A stretch of DNA of 64,000 nucleotides, from NCBI GenBank assembly GCA_003255065.1, contig QAOA01005944.1, positions 496,001 through 560,000 on the forward strand, in the 5' to 3' direction. The position numbers and the translations under genes are program-made. Position 1 is the stretch's first letter, and each line of letters opens with the position of its first letter. A model generated the notes under the pieces. It ran no database searches and had not been told where the DNA came from. It was given only the letters and a program-made list of their open reading frames with translations. Of the stretch, positions 13,801 to 25,858 are shown piece by piece. Source of the DNA: Cercis canadensis. Taxonomy: Eukaryota; Streptophyta; Magnoliopsida; Fabales; Fabaceae.

Positions 13801-15115
13801 ATCCCCATTTCACTAGGTCAAAAACCTTCGATGGAAAGATTCCACTACTGACGTTTGGCACAAAATCTCATGTGGGGAGTAAATTTGGTTATTTATTTAG
13901 AAGACATCCATATCATGTGCATGTGACCAATGATGGGATTTTTGATTCATTCATTATTTGCTATCTGCTGGTGTAGGTTTGATGTGCCCTGTCTAAGTTG
14001 TCTTGCCCCAGACATATATGGATGTCTTCTAAGGGGTTTTCTGTGTTAGGTTAGATAGTTACTTTCCATCATTGCATGCTCAGGTCAGGCATAGTCGTCC
14101 TGCGCAACAGATAGCATCTCTGATTCATGATTGTATCTCCTATGATAACCAAGTTATATTACCTTAAGGTATGATGTTATCTTCATTATGCAAACCCGAA
14201 AAAACATAGTATGCTTTTTATGATATGAGGAAGACACATGTTGGAATAGATATTCAGTATCTATACATGCACTAGTAGTTAGCTGAGTAATAATATTTAA
14301 AGGGTGATTCAGGAGAAAACCATCTACATATCAAGAAGAAAGAGAGAGGGAAGGGGGTAGGGAGTACTAAATAAAATCAGAACCAGAGACATTTGTTGAG
14401 TTTGTCCTCTGAGATCCTACAATATTTCACCAATTGCTTTGATTGAACTCTTCATCCTATAGTGGAGACAACTCTTCATATTATTTACTGTGACTTTATG
14501 ACAGACTTGCCAACGAAAGAAAGAATCTTAATGGCATTTAAGACTTCATGGACTATTGATTATGAGACGCTTATAATTTTCTGTTTCAACAGGTTTCTAC
14601 ATGACAAGGTTAAGCCACATGTTGTGCACCGGGATATACGTGCCAGTAATGTACTTCTGGATGAGGAATTTGGAGCTCATCTTATGGGTGTTGGTCTATC
14701 CAAGTTTGTGCCATATGAAGTGATGCATGAGAGGACGGTGATGGCTGGAGGAACTCATGGATATCTTGCTCCAGAATTTGTGTATAGAAATGAGATTACA
14801 ACAAAGAGTGACGTTTATAGTTTTGGTGTCCTTTTACTTGAAATAGTGAGTGGACGTAGACCTGCACAAGCAGTTGATTCAGTGGGTTGGCAGAGTATAT
14901 TTGAATGGGCCACACCTCTTGTGCAAGCTCATCGTTATCTTGAACTCCTGGATCCTCATATATCTTCATCATCTTCTAATATCCCAGAGGCCAGTACCAT
15001 CCAGAAGGTTGTTGACCTGGTCTATTCTTGCACTCAGCATGTCCCTTCTATGCGCCCTAGAATGTCTCATGTTGTTCATCAGTTACAACAGTTTGCCCAG
15101 CCACCGGTAAAGTAA
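10843..15115 (+). CDS. C-type lectin receptor-like (pseudo)kinase, At1g52310 type
   Basis: Single-pass membrane receptor of plants' unusual C-type lectin/kinase family. Exons 10843-10923, 11029-11083, 11880-12299, 12673-13243 and 14593-15115 join in frame to 549 aa (At1g52310 is about 552, from memory). Residues 1-22 are a signal peptide. Exon 3 is the lectin domain with paired Cys and motifs such as CPIGWVIG, CWVGGRR and VWTWSD. A membrane helix spans about 198-222, followed by a basic stop-transfer run (KRSKKRRRSRK). The kinase domain runs about 255-535 with VAVK Lys292 and HRDIRASN (Asp390). The glycine loop is degenerate, and the DFG motif reads G408-V409-G410, so the Mg-binding Asp is missing. 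Activity is therefore doubtful. The ligand is unknown. Intron 4 is 1.35 kb. Confidence 0.93.
13244..14592 (+). other. Intron 4 of the lectin-kinase gene
   Basis: This 1.35-kb intron splits the kinase domain between the ATP lobe and the catalytic loop. It contains a short inverted repeat (about 16 bp, arms near 13899 and 14015) and no recognisable gene. An apparent exon start at 14462 is intronic; the real acceptor is the CAG before 14593, which restores the Ala-Phe-Leu-His reading. Confidence 0.8.
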
Positions 15116-15812
15116 AGCAAATTTTGTAATCTTAAGCTCGAGTTTCTGTATGATAACCAAAATTAGTTTAGCGGAATGATCTTGCTGGAGCTAGAGTTAG
15201 ACTAGGTAAGTTCTGCAAGACAGAATCTGCAGTCATACATGTAGTGCAATTGTAAAAGGTACTTCCAAAGCAATTATCGGACCCTCATATCATTCTGGGC
15301 AAAATTACAAAAACAGAAACCAAAAGTCACCTTTTTATGCAAGTTGCAACATAATTAAGCATATTGGCAGAAATAATATTATTGAGCAGGAACATACCGC
15401 TCAAGTTACTCGAGAGAGAATGTAATTCGCTTTATAAACTATTAAAGTTTACAGCTTTACAACAGGTAATGCATATGGAGTGATGTTAGTTACACATTTC
15501 TTCTGTCAACAAATTTGCACAACTTCAGTTACCTCTATCAAAATTATAGGGCTTGACATGAGCTTTTTCCTTTCTAACTACTAGATGAACCAATTTGCAC
15601 AATTGTATAGATGTTTACGTTGGAGTTTAAAAGGTGAGTTTAGGTGAGATAAATTCAAATGAAAACACATGCACAATTGTATAAGCCCAGCATATAAGCA
15701 TTGTGCATCTAGTTTTACTTAATCCTGAGGTCTTGATACTGGTTGTCAGCACCCAGCCTTCAGAGAGGGCGTAGTCCCATGTTGTGTGGGTTTGACCCCT
15801 CGCACCCCATCC

Positions 15813-16060
15813 CACATGCAAGTGTTGCATATCGCCAAATTTCAACACATCAAAGAATCCAAATTGCCAAGCAGCAACACGTAAGGGAGTTCCGCAAATT
15901 GCAAGAGAAAAAAGTGTTGCATTTTGTCAAATTTCGACACATCGAAGTGTCCCAAATTGCCAAGTAGCGAAGAAAATTTCAATCGGGGAGACCAAGTCTC
16001 TGTGCTGATTTTTGTATTTATTTTCACCATTCCCTGAATCAAATCAATTTGCTTTCTGTG
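15813..16060 (+). repeat. 248-bp copy of foldback-element sequence ending at N gap 16061
   Basis: Positions 15813-16060 match 17000-17247 without gaps (constant offset 1187) with at least one substitution. The copy stops exactly at the N. It therefore repeats the inner left arm of the downstream foldback element. It may be a contig end placed in the wrong spot or a genuine second copy. Confidence 0.85.
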
Positions 16061-16694
16061 NTACAAGCTACTCTTGTAACTTGTGAGTTACAAGATACAC
16101 ACTAAAAACAACGAACAACTGTATTGCTTCGAATGTGTGAACAGTGGTATGTAAAGGGGCTCTTAGAATGTAGCACTGGCATTAGTTGGTTCTGAACTAC
16201 CCTGGATGATATCTTGATAGGCTATTATCCTCATCCTATTTCCTGCATCAGATATCCAAATCAAGATTAACATAATCACATACAAATTACATAAATGCAG
16301 ATGATTAAGGTAATATAATAAGAAAATAATGATATAATGAACAGAACCCAATTCATGTGGTGTAGACTATGGTAGTGGTCTAAACCAATTACAACCTTGG
16401 CTTGCTTAAAGTTGTAACTAGTGTAGGATTAATGTATTTCTCCAGCTAAATGGTCCCTTACAAAATTGTCTTGTACATGAATGTAAAAAAGGTCCCAGAA
16501 TGTAAAACAAACACACATGTGACGTGTATTAAAGACAGAATCCAACGCAAAGAATACAAAAAATGCAATATTTGTCACATCATGTAATGATGGCACGCAT
16601 GAACCAATTCATTTCCGTGAAAACCCTCACACCCATGATTTTAAGTTTGTTACTGTGAGCCAATCCCTCCTGCCAACACACCCCAACCCCCACC

Positions 16695-17990
16695 CCCGAT
16701 CAATGTAATTTTGGATCTTACACAAATACAATAATTTTAAAACTATTTATCTGGTTATGGCAGTTTTAATTTCTTTATCATTTTTTTTTTTGGAACAATG
16801 AAAAGCGAGAAAAAATTTGGTATTGTTGAGTGTTGTAATTAGGGAGAATGTGACATCCAACAGAGCTAACCAAGTTCAAGTTGCGACACTCTACATAGAC
16901 ACATAACAGCTAATTTGTGACACTCTATTATAGATGAGATTGCAACATGAGCCAGTTCCACAAGGCCAACTTTCGACACATAAAGAGTTCTGCAATTTGC
17001 ACATGCAAGTGTTGCATATCGCCAAATTTCAACACATCAAAGAATCCAAATTGCCATGCAGCAACACGTAAGGGAGTTCCGCAAATTGCAAGAGAAAAAA
17101 GTGTTGCATTTTGTCAAATTTCGACACATCGAAGTGTCCCAAATTGCCAAGTAGCGAAGAAAATTTCAATCGGGGAGACCAAGTCTCTGTGCTGATTTTT
17201 GTATTTATTTTCACCATTCCCTGAATCAAATCAATTTGCTTTCTGTGCCACTGTAAACCGAAAAGTAACAATATTAAGACTTTCTTTTCAAATAGAGAAG
17301 AGTCGAGTTCAAATATCTGACTATATACAAAATATTGTGATTGTTTGGTGACTTGGATTTTCTGGTCATACATGCAATCTGGATATTTTTATATATGAAA
17401 AAAGGTACCCATGCAAATGACATGGTTAGGTGCAATGTAACCTATTCATGATAATGTTATTCTCAATTGCGATATCATATTAGTGATAAGATCAGTAAGG
17501 CCTAAAGAGAAAAGAATATCCTTATCCCCATTTAGCAATGGATGGAATTCTATATAGGGTGTCTTTTCATTTTAAAGATATCATAATGTGTAGCAAATGC
17601 AAAGCAGGGATGGGAATAAAGGCTTTGTAAGTGGAGACTAATCGGAATATTGGGACACTTTGATGTGTCGAAATTTGGCAACATGCGACACTTGGATATG
17701 TGCAAATTGCGGAACTCTTACTGTGTCAAAAGTTGGCCTTGCAGAACTGGTTTATGTTGCAATTTCATCTATAATGAAGTGCTGCAAATTGACCTTTCTG
17801 TGCCTATGCGGAGTGCCACAATTTGAACTTGGTTGGCTCTGTTGGGTGTAGCAATCTCCCCAATTGCAACACTCAACAATGCCAAATTTCTTCTCTAAAT
17901 CAAAACTACCATAACCAAGGAAATAGTTCAAAACTACAATATTTGTGTAAATAAGATCCAAAATTGCATTATTGAAGTACTTGATCCCAC
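16695..17990. mobile_element. Foldback element with long inverted arms and subterminal repeats
   Basis: Sequence from about 16695-17140 is found again in reverse complement at about 17648-17990, with alignment over most of the shorter arm at visibly reduced identity. The outer ends are C-rich on the left and G-rich when the right arm is inverted. Within the arms a short motif related to CAAATTTCGACACATC recurs many times. The left arm also carries an internal duplication of about 90 bp that the right arm lacks. The 0.5-kb centre has no gene. This looks like a non-autonomous foldback DNA transposon; the superfamily is not determined and no target duplication was identified. Confidence 0.65.
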
Positions 17991-18167
17991 CCATCTACGC
18001 CCCCCCCCCCAAAAAAAAGGAAAAAAAGTGGTGTTGAGCTGCATACATGATTGCTGAAATGTTTCCATCTTGCACATTTCATTTCAGTGAAGGAATATCT
18101 ACCATCCAATAAACTCCTGTTACTACCAGAAAAATCAGAATTTTATCTTACACCAAATTCACTGCCC

Positions 18168-19965
18168 TCAATCAATGGATTCTGTAATTTTAGATTGTCG
18201 CTCCTCGTATAAAGTCTGCATTCTCTGTAGTAAAACATCAAACCTTGGTAATTAGCAAAGAAGTATAACAAACTCCGGAAATTATTAAAGAGCTCAATCT
18301 TTTTCATTTTCTGTCTCAGGGCAAATAAAACCTTATTTCTTTCATCCAAAACTTAATTTGACGATATCACCAAATTGACCAGTAACAAACAGTATATGCT
18401 ATGTTTACTTTCCTACCTTGACAGAGCTTCCAACTTCCTCTAGTTTCTGCAGTAGAAGCATCTCCCCCGAAGGAGTAGAATCATGTCTATGTGGCTTTGA
18501 TGGAGACACCTACAAGTGACAAAGAAAAAAATGTGTATGTGTGTGTGTGAGAGAGAGAGACAATAAGTTACCAGCATGATCAAGGAGAGCTCTTACTAAT
18601 AGTCATAGAATCATAGTTAAATACCATAGGGAGTTTTCCTAGGTTCATGAATAAAATTTCAGGTCATTCAGAAGCAAAAAGGAAAAAACGGGCCAGAAAT
18701 TTAAAGTAATTTTTTTCGTGCATGCAGACTGCAGTTAACTGAAACATCTGTTGAATGACCTACCATCAGATGTGGAATATCTTCTAATGCAGAAGCTTGT
18801 CTTGAGAAAATCTCATTTCTCATGTTTGATACACGTATCATAACAGCCTGAAAAGAATCAAAGGGATGCAAAAAGCAGTAATTCATATAATCAACTTAAT
18901 GGAACAAAAGAACAGAAGGGACAGAAAAGGGGGAGGGAAAAAGAATGTTCAGACATTATAAATACCTTCCTAAAAGCATTCGGATTTGCAATGCCCTGAA
19001 TTTTAACGTCATCACTGGGTGGCCTTCTTACACCAACATTTTCAATTCTAAGAGAATAGACACCAAAAAGGGACTGCAGATATCCTACAAATAGATATAA
19101 TCATGGCATGGAAATGAGAACTACATGACATGGAAAATTGGTCATAAGTCCTACCAGCATTAAAAGTGTGAAACTAAAACAAAAGAAACAAAAATTGGCT
19201 CAAGTTTAGGAAAAAATTGAAAAATGCTGCACATACTGCACCTTGTTCAATCACAACATCTGCCACAGAACGCAATAAGACATGCTTCTCTTTCTGCAGT
19301 ACCCCAAAACATGGAAATGGTACTGGCCTTGTAACCTGAGCTAAATAAACATATAGCATGTCATGGGAGCCATACATGCAAACTTTTTGTAGTCATATGT
19401 GATCAAAAAGGGTGAAATGCTTAGACCAAAAGCAAAGAAAAGTTAATACAAAGGTGACAGAGAGAACTTCAAACAAATGGTGGGGGACCAAAGTAATTAA
19501 CTCCACCACAAATTCAAATCCACATCAAAATTTTGAAGATATTCTTGCCATCTTACCACCTTATTCTAATAGAAACACATATACTATTAGCAAATTTATT
19601 TAAATAAAAAATTTCAAAATTATAATAAAATTCTGGAAATTGGAGAAAGATTGCTGAGTTACCTTGTAAACAATAGCATTTGGAGTGAGAAAAAGCTTTC
19701 TTGAGCGAATATCCTTCCTTAGTATAAACCTCCGGACTGGTATATATAGCAGCATGAACAACCCAATGCCCCATGCTAATACCAACAACAGTGAGTACAG
19801 AACCCATTGTGCTGTCTGATACTTAACAAAATTTTCTTCCATCTCTTGAAAAGATGCAGCATAGAGAATTGTTTCATCGTTATCCTCAATTTCCTCAGGG
19901 GTACTAGTCTCCAACAAACCTTTCTCCAAGTTATCTATTTCCATAACTTCATCTCTCGATCCCAT
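18168..19965 (-). CDS. Small membrane protein, DUF7642-like, possible bacterial-PH-type domain
   Basis: Plant-conserved membrane protein of unknown function; the family name is from memory and uncertain. Six exons join in frame: 19965-19663, 19335-19242, 19084-18966, 18847-18764, 18509-18417 and 18224-18168, giving 249 aa and a TGA stop. The N-terminus (MGSRDEVMEIDNLEKGLLET) is acidic. One long hydrophobic segment of about 24 residues (WVLYSLLLVLAWGIGLFMLL onward) is followed by a basic stretch. Then comes a region with the pattern LTPNAIVYK...LLRSVADVVIEQG...SLFGVYSLRIENVG. This pattern resembles the bPH_2 (YdbS/YdbT) domain, a remote inference. The C-terminal 60 residues look soluble and charged. 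It is transcribed divergently from the RH17 helicase. Confidence 0.82.
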
Positions 19966-20491
19966 TTTAGAGCCTCAAGGATGCACAGATAGCTTCAATC
20001 AAAGAAAACTAACTCAAATAACTGAAAATGAATAGTCACCAGCTTTGCTTCCACCACTACTATTCAACAAAGAAAATGTACCAATATCAGCTCACAAAAG
20101 AAATTAGGAATTCTCCCAAATCAAGCTATGACATTCATTACACAGACTTCCGAATTCATAGCCATGACTCTGCATTCCTAAGTCAAATTGCAAAACCCTA
20201 GACCCGAATAGTAACCCTTTTCTCTTCTAATCAAACACAGTATAATCAGCATCAAAAGCTTACAGATTTTTAGGAGTTTTCGTCCCCTTCCAGTGCCAAA
20301 TTTTTCACAGTTCCAGAGCTTTGAAAAACAATGCAACTATCGCCGCAAGTAGCAACCCCGAATTGAAAATTAAAAGAACAATAATAAAATTGATTTGCGC
20401 TAACAAGCGCCAATTCGAGTTTTCTTAAGACGATGAAATCCCAGGATTCAATTACCCATATTAACTGGGCGTTGCGGCAATGATCACGTAC

Positions 20492-20551
20492 CTTGACGGC
20501 CCACCGTAATATATATTCTTCCCAGTCCATCCCATTTCTGTCACGCCACAT
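20492..20551 (-). promoter_or_regulatory. Probable 5'-UTR exon end with short uORF (DUF7642-like gene)
   Basis: On the minus strand an ATG at 20551 opens 20 codons starting MWRDRNGMDWEEY and running to a good GTACGTG donor after 20492. Splicing to the CAG acceptor about 65 bp before the main ATG leads quickly to an in-frame stop. The segment therefore fits a non-coding first exon with a small uORF better than extra protein. Expression data would be needed to confirm it. Confidence 0.35.
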
Positions 20552-20680
20552 CTCCTTTTTTTAGTAACAAGAAAAAGAGCACACGAGGCACGAGGAACTT
20601 GGTTAGGACACAAAACGGGAAAGTGCACCGTGGTCAAACTTTTTGATTTTTTGCACTAAAAAATTTCGCTTTCTCTCTAA

Positions 20681-20735
20681 TGGGCTTCGTTAGGTTGGGC
20701 TTCCGGAATGAAGACCCGGCCCAATAGTGAGCCCA
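20681..20735. promoter_or_regulatory. Shared divergent promoter with four site II-like elements
   Basis: TGGGCT at 20681-20686 and 20696-20701, GGCCCA at 20718-20723 and AGCCCA at 20730-20735 lie within 55 bp. They sit between the head-to-head DUF7642-like and RH17 genes, whose presumed transcript starts are only about 300 bp apart. Site II clusters are typical of ribosome-biogenesis genes, which fits a DDX31/Dbp7-type helicase. Motif reading only. Confidence 0.5.
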
Positions 20736-20860
20736 CAATAATATGGACGGAGCTGCGCCTGAGGAAGTAATAGGAATAGGAGGAGGATGCAACGTCGTAG
20801 GTAGAAGTAGAACTAGAGAGGAAGAAAAACCCTGAATAACAGAAAACAAAGCTCAGAAGA

Positions 20861-23800
20861 ATGGCGACGAAGAAAAGCGAGAAGCTTTATAAGGACGTGA
20901 AGGATAAGAAGAATAATAAGGATGCTGCTATGAACGATGGTAGCGAAGAAGGCAACATTTTTGCTTCTTGCTCTTTCTCCAGTCTAGGCCTCCATCCTAC
21001 CTTATGCGACCAGCTCCGAGGTATTCCTCTGTCTTAGCTTTCTGAATTTGAGTGCCACTGTTTTAAAAGCATGCTGGAGGGGAGAATTCTGTAAGAAAAC
21101 TAAATAAGAAAGGAACCTTAGCCACATTGTACAAGTTTAGAATGCCAAAAATTTAATCTTTGAATTCATATTTTGGAATTTATTTATTTATTTGTGTTCC
21201 TTTTTGAAGTTTATTAACTTTGAGATTGAAAAATATGCTTGAATTCTGTTCACAGAAAGGATGGGATTTGAAGTTCCAACCTTGGTGCAAGCTCAAGCTA
21301 TTCCCGTTATTCTCTCAGGGCGTCATGTGTATCCTTCCATTTAAATTTTCTTCTCTCTCTAAATAATTCTGAAGATGTTACATCCTTTTTCCTTTTCACA
21401 GTTTAGTGTATTTGTTTGTGTTCTTTAATGAGAATTTGTAGACTTGTTAATGCTGCCACTGGCACCGGAAAGACTGTTGCTTACTTGGCTCCAATTATTC
21501 ATCATTTGCAGAATTATGATCATCGGATTGAGCGGTCTGATGGAACATTTGGTGCGTGTTTTTCATTTTAAACAATAGGTCCACTATTGTCTAGTAAAAT
21601 TACATATTTACATGCCAATTACTTTAGATATAGTAGTGATATATTGAGAATAACTCATTCAATGTCTCCTTTCTTATCCAATCTTTATTGCGTTGCATGT
21701 TAAGCTACATGGTATCCATCATCAAGGCCTTGTACTGCATGTTAGAGAAAGAGAACTGCAAAGTTTTATGATAATGTGTTGTCAGAAAAATTGTAAAAAG
21801 TTTATTCTGTAGCACACACTGTTGTTACTAATCTTTCTTCTCAGTGTCCTCTGTCCTGCATTTCCTTTCCATGAAAATAGTGGAGCAACTCATCAACTTA
21901 ACAGTTTAATAGTGCCAAGAAGCATGATATTTCATTCTTGTTGCGGCCGCTTCATTCCATATTAACTACATAATTAATTGATTTATTGGCAATAGCGTTG
22001 GTTCTTGTACCAACGCGTGAGCTATGTTTGCAGGTTTATGAAATTCTTCAGAAATTATTGCACCGGTTTCATTGGATTGTTCCTGGGTACATTATGGGTG
22101 GCGAAAATAGATCAAAGGAGAAAGCCAGGCTGCGCAAAGGTAGAAATCATGTGCTTTCATCACCAACTCTCATCAATTTTCTAAAGATGATAATCTGTTC
22201 ATTATGCTGTATCAAACTAGCCTGTATAGGTAATAAAGTAGGAAATCAAATAGATGCCAAATTTACTTCTTTTTTTTTTTTTTTTTTTTTTTTNTTTTTT
22301 TTCATGTTGTGTCTTTTATCTTTTTCTCTTGGTAATTTTTGGTGTTCAGAAATTAAATGGGAGAGTAGTTGAAATCTAATTGGGTTGGAAAATGGTGAAA
22401 TCAAATTATGGAAGAAAAGAAAGAAGTGATATAGCTCTTTTGGATGGTTAAAAAGGAAACCTTTCTATCACTGAAAACCCATGTTATACTAACATAATTC
22501 ATTGTGAAGTCCTTTCTCATTTTCTCTTAGATGAAGCTCAAACCAGGACTTATATTACTCTTAAAACATGTTGTAACCTTCATGTTTCCTATTTTAGGCA
22601 TATCTATTCTTGTAGCAACTCCTGGGCGCCTTTTGGACCACTTGAAGAATACATCATCATTCTTGTTCTCAAAGTTACGGTGGATAATCTTTGATGAAGC
22701 TGATCGGTATGGTTTTCCATCTATTGTTGCTATAGAAAGTACCATATTGTTGGCATGATAAATATGGTACTGATCTCAGAGTGTATAATTTTCTGTTATT
22801 TCTCATGCCATAGTTAGCTAAACATGTGCTTTTTGACAGGATTTTGGAATTAGGATTTGGAAAAGAAATAGAGGAAATACTAGATCATTTAGGTACACGA
22901 AAAACAGAGAATACAGCATCAAGACACTCTGAGGTTTCAAGACAAAATTTGCTTTTATCAGCCACCTTAAATGATAAAGTGAACCGCCTTGCTAAAATTA
23001 GTCTAGAGAATCCAGTGACTATTGGTCTTGATGACAAAAGAACAGAAACAATATCAAAAATTAAAACCCTTAGTCCTTCAGAATCTGATGAAGACAATGA
23101 AGACCAGTATCCCAGTAAAATACCAAGCTCTTCAATTGGAGATTATAAAGTCCCCACACAATTGGTTCAGAGATATGTGAAAGGTATGTGGTAATCAGAA
23201 GTTTGCTTTAGTGAACTTTCGAAGTTAATGTAGTAAATAAGGTCCTACTTGTATTACTATGCAGTACCTTGTGGATCACGGCTACCTGCACTTCTTTCCA
23301 TTCTGAAGTATCTTTTTGAAAGGGAAACCTCCCAAAAGGTAAGACTTCATGTGAAATCTCCAGCCCTCCTTCTTTCCCCTTTCTCTCTATCTATCTTGCT
23401 AAGTTTTGACAGCCTAGGTTTGAAATTAGATTTTGCACTCAATACATTCCTCTCATTACCTAATATTGGTATCAGTGGTAGAATCATTGTATGTCAAGAG
23501 GTCTATATAAACTTGAGTCATGAATCATGTGATATTTCTGGTGTAATTCTGTGAGAATGTAGCTAAAGATAGAAACTCTTCTGGATATGTTATTTCAATA
23601 TTTTACTTACCAAAATAAAACTATATTATTTTTATTACTTGAACTAACATTCAGCAAGAATTAGACCATGACTTCTATCTTTCACCTTGTTCATTAGAGC
23701 TACTGCTATTCTCCAAGAACAAATGCTTATCAAAATATTGGGCTTCTATGAGCCTCATCTTTCACTTATTCATTCTGCAGACTGTGGTATTCTTTTCAAC

Positions 23801-25858
23801 ATGTGATGCTGTAGACTTCCACTATTCTCTGTTAAGTGAATTCCAATTCTCATTCCATCCACAAACAGAAGCAGAAAACAAACAGATGTTTCTTGGATGC
23901 AAAACTTTTCGGTTGCATGGGAATATGGAACAAGAGGATCGGAGAACCACTTTTCAGTCCTTTAAAACAGAGAAATCAGCTCTGCTCTTGTCCACTGATG
24001 TTGCTGCTAGAGGCTTAGATTTTCCGAAAGTTAGATGCATTGTACAATATGATTCTCCTGGGGAAGCTACTGAATATGTGCATAGGTATGTACCTAATTT
24101 TCCATTTTGGCTTCTTTATGTTCTTCCATTATTTCTTAGTTGCTCTTGTACACTCAATGGATATGCTTGGACCAGTTCAATTTTATATGGCTGTATGATC
24201 CAAAATAATTCAAAAGATAAGAAAAATCTATTTGGGTTCATCTGTTGAGTTTGTTAAGTATGAGGACCATGCTTCACCAGAATATATCATCTACTAGATC
24301 AGGAAGCAGCTTCTTCCTAAATCTTTCGATAATTATAATATTCCAAAAGGATTTTAAGATAACTCAGACCTCTAAAGTTGATACTACAGAGACAGAGTGT
24401 ATAAATGTTAATTATCTATGATTTATCATGATGCAGAGTTGGTAGAACTGCTCGGATGGGTGAAAGAGGAGAGTCATTGTTATTTCTGCAACCAGTTGAA
24501 ATAGATTATTTACAAGACTTGGAAAAACATGGTGTATCACTAACAGAGTTTCCTCTCCTCAAAGTGTTTGATAGTTTCCCGCTGTATGGTCAAAAGAACC
24601 ATATCAAGAAGTTTATTTCTATAGAGTCACATCCCTGGGTGCTTTGCCTCCAGAAGGCACTTGAATCCTTCATCATTTCCAAGGTGATCATCGTTTCTGA
24701 TCTTATTTAATTTTTTATTCGTGCTTACTTTTTGTATCTTGTCTAATTGGTTAAATCCTTGAGAGTTTGAATTTTAACTTTTTCAATCCGATTTTGACTT
24801 GGAAAACATTCCATTAGAATTTGTAGTATGGAATCATTATCATTGGAATTGGCTTAGTGTTTGTAACTTTCTAAAACCACATTAGAATATTGACTTATGG
24901 ATTGCCAATAATCACAATGAAAAACATAATATATATTTGTTCCTGGGAGAACAAAAGTATGTGCAGAATAGGTTGTGCTATAATTGTGGTTTATTATATT
25001 TTCTTGGCATACTAATAACAAAATCCTATGAATCTTGAGTCTTGACTATTGAAGCTTGTTTAAATTGAGGATCTCAATTCATCATAATTTCTTATTTTGT
25101 ATTTCAGCTTAGTTTATGTTCATCCTTTGGAGAATAGCGCAATTTAGACTTTGGGAGAATTACCAAAAAAGAAAGCCAAAGAAAATGTGTTTCAGTGGCC
25201 ATTGTGTCATATGAAGTGATCATTTTTCTGTTTTTGAAACACATTTTCCTTAGCTTTCTTTTTTGGTAATTCTCCCTTAGGTTTTTAAGTATGTTTATAT
25301 TAGAAAAGTAAGTGTCAGATGGTTGCAAATATTCTATATTAAAAGGTGATATTCTTGTTAGATAGGAATGATTCTTTACTGTGCGGTGATCCTTGTTAAC
25401 TGATGAAGTTTACCAGTCAAGCATACCTGTTGACGTGACTTTCTTGTTACCACTTTAGAATCTCTGCATGTGATTTTGTTTTTTTCTTTGCCTTTCCATC
25501 TTGAATTATGCTGATTGATTCCTTTTGACTTTAATCAGCACTTCCTTTTCCATATGACTCTAGTTCTTAGTTGCTGTTGAACTAATAATGGTTGCCTTGT
25601 CCTTTTCAGCCTAAGGTGGACAAAGTTGCCAAGAGGGGATTTTGCTCTTGGGTCCGTGCATATACAGCCCATCGTGGCGAGCTGAAGAGAATATTTATGA
25701 TCAAGAAACTTCACTTAGGACATGTAGCCAAAAGTTTTGCATTAAAACAACAGCCCTCCTTAGTTGGAAAATCATATGAGAAGCAAACTAAGAAGAGGAA
25801 GAGATTTCGCAAGCAAACTCAGCTGTCAAAAAAGAGAAAGGTTACCAATGTGACGTAA
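20861..25858 (+). CDS. RH17: DEAD-box ATP-dependent RNA helicase, RH17/DDX31/Dbp7 type
   Basis: Likely nucleolar helicase for large-subunit rRNA processing, by analogy with yeast Dbp7. Ten exons join in frame: 20861-21020, 21256-21328, 21442-21551, 21996-22139, 22598-22706, 22840-23183, 23265-23338, 23781-24085, 24437-24683 and 25610-25858, giving 604 aa (Arabidopsis RH17 about 609, from memory). Motifs in order are a Q-motif-like [14 protein letters not shown], Walker A AATGTGKT (Lys88), PTREL, ATPGR, DEAD (195-198), [18 protein letters not shown] and HRVGRTAR. A charged insert follows SAT ([12 protein letters not shown]). The C-terminus is strongly basic (KKRKRFRK), probably a nuclear/nucleolar signal. 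All core motifs are intact. Intron 4 carries a poly-T gap with an N at 22294, and intron 9 a long hairpin. Confidence 0.95.
25153..25276. repeat. Near-perfect 41-bp hairpin in RH17 intron 9
   Basis: Left arm 25153-25193 and right arm 25236-25276 are reverse complements at 39 of 41 positions, separated by a 42-bp loop. On the minus strand both mismatches become G-U wobbles, so the RNA would be fully paired. Candidates are a very short MITE (ends GGGAGAATTACC) or a young microRNA/siRNA-type foldback. I do not recognise a known miRNA in it. Confidence 0.8.

Noticed and set aside
22271..22310. Poly-T run with N in RH17 intron 4
   Set aside because: It lies wholly in an intron and does not disturb the coding exons. 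Homopolymer assembly trouble explains it.
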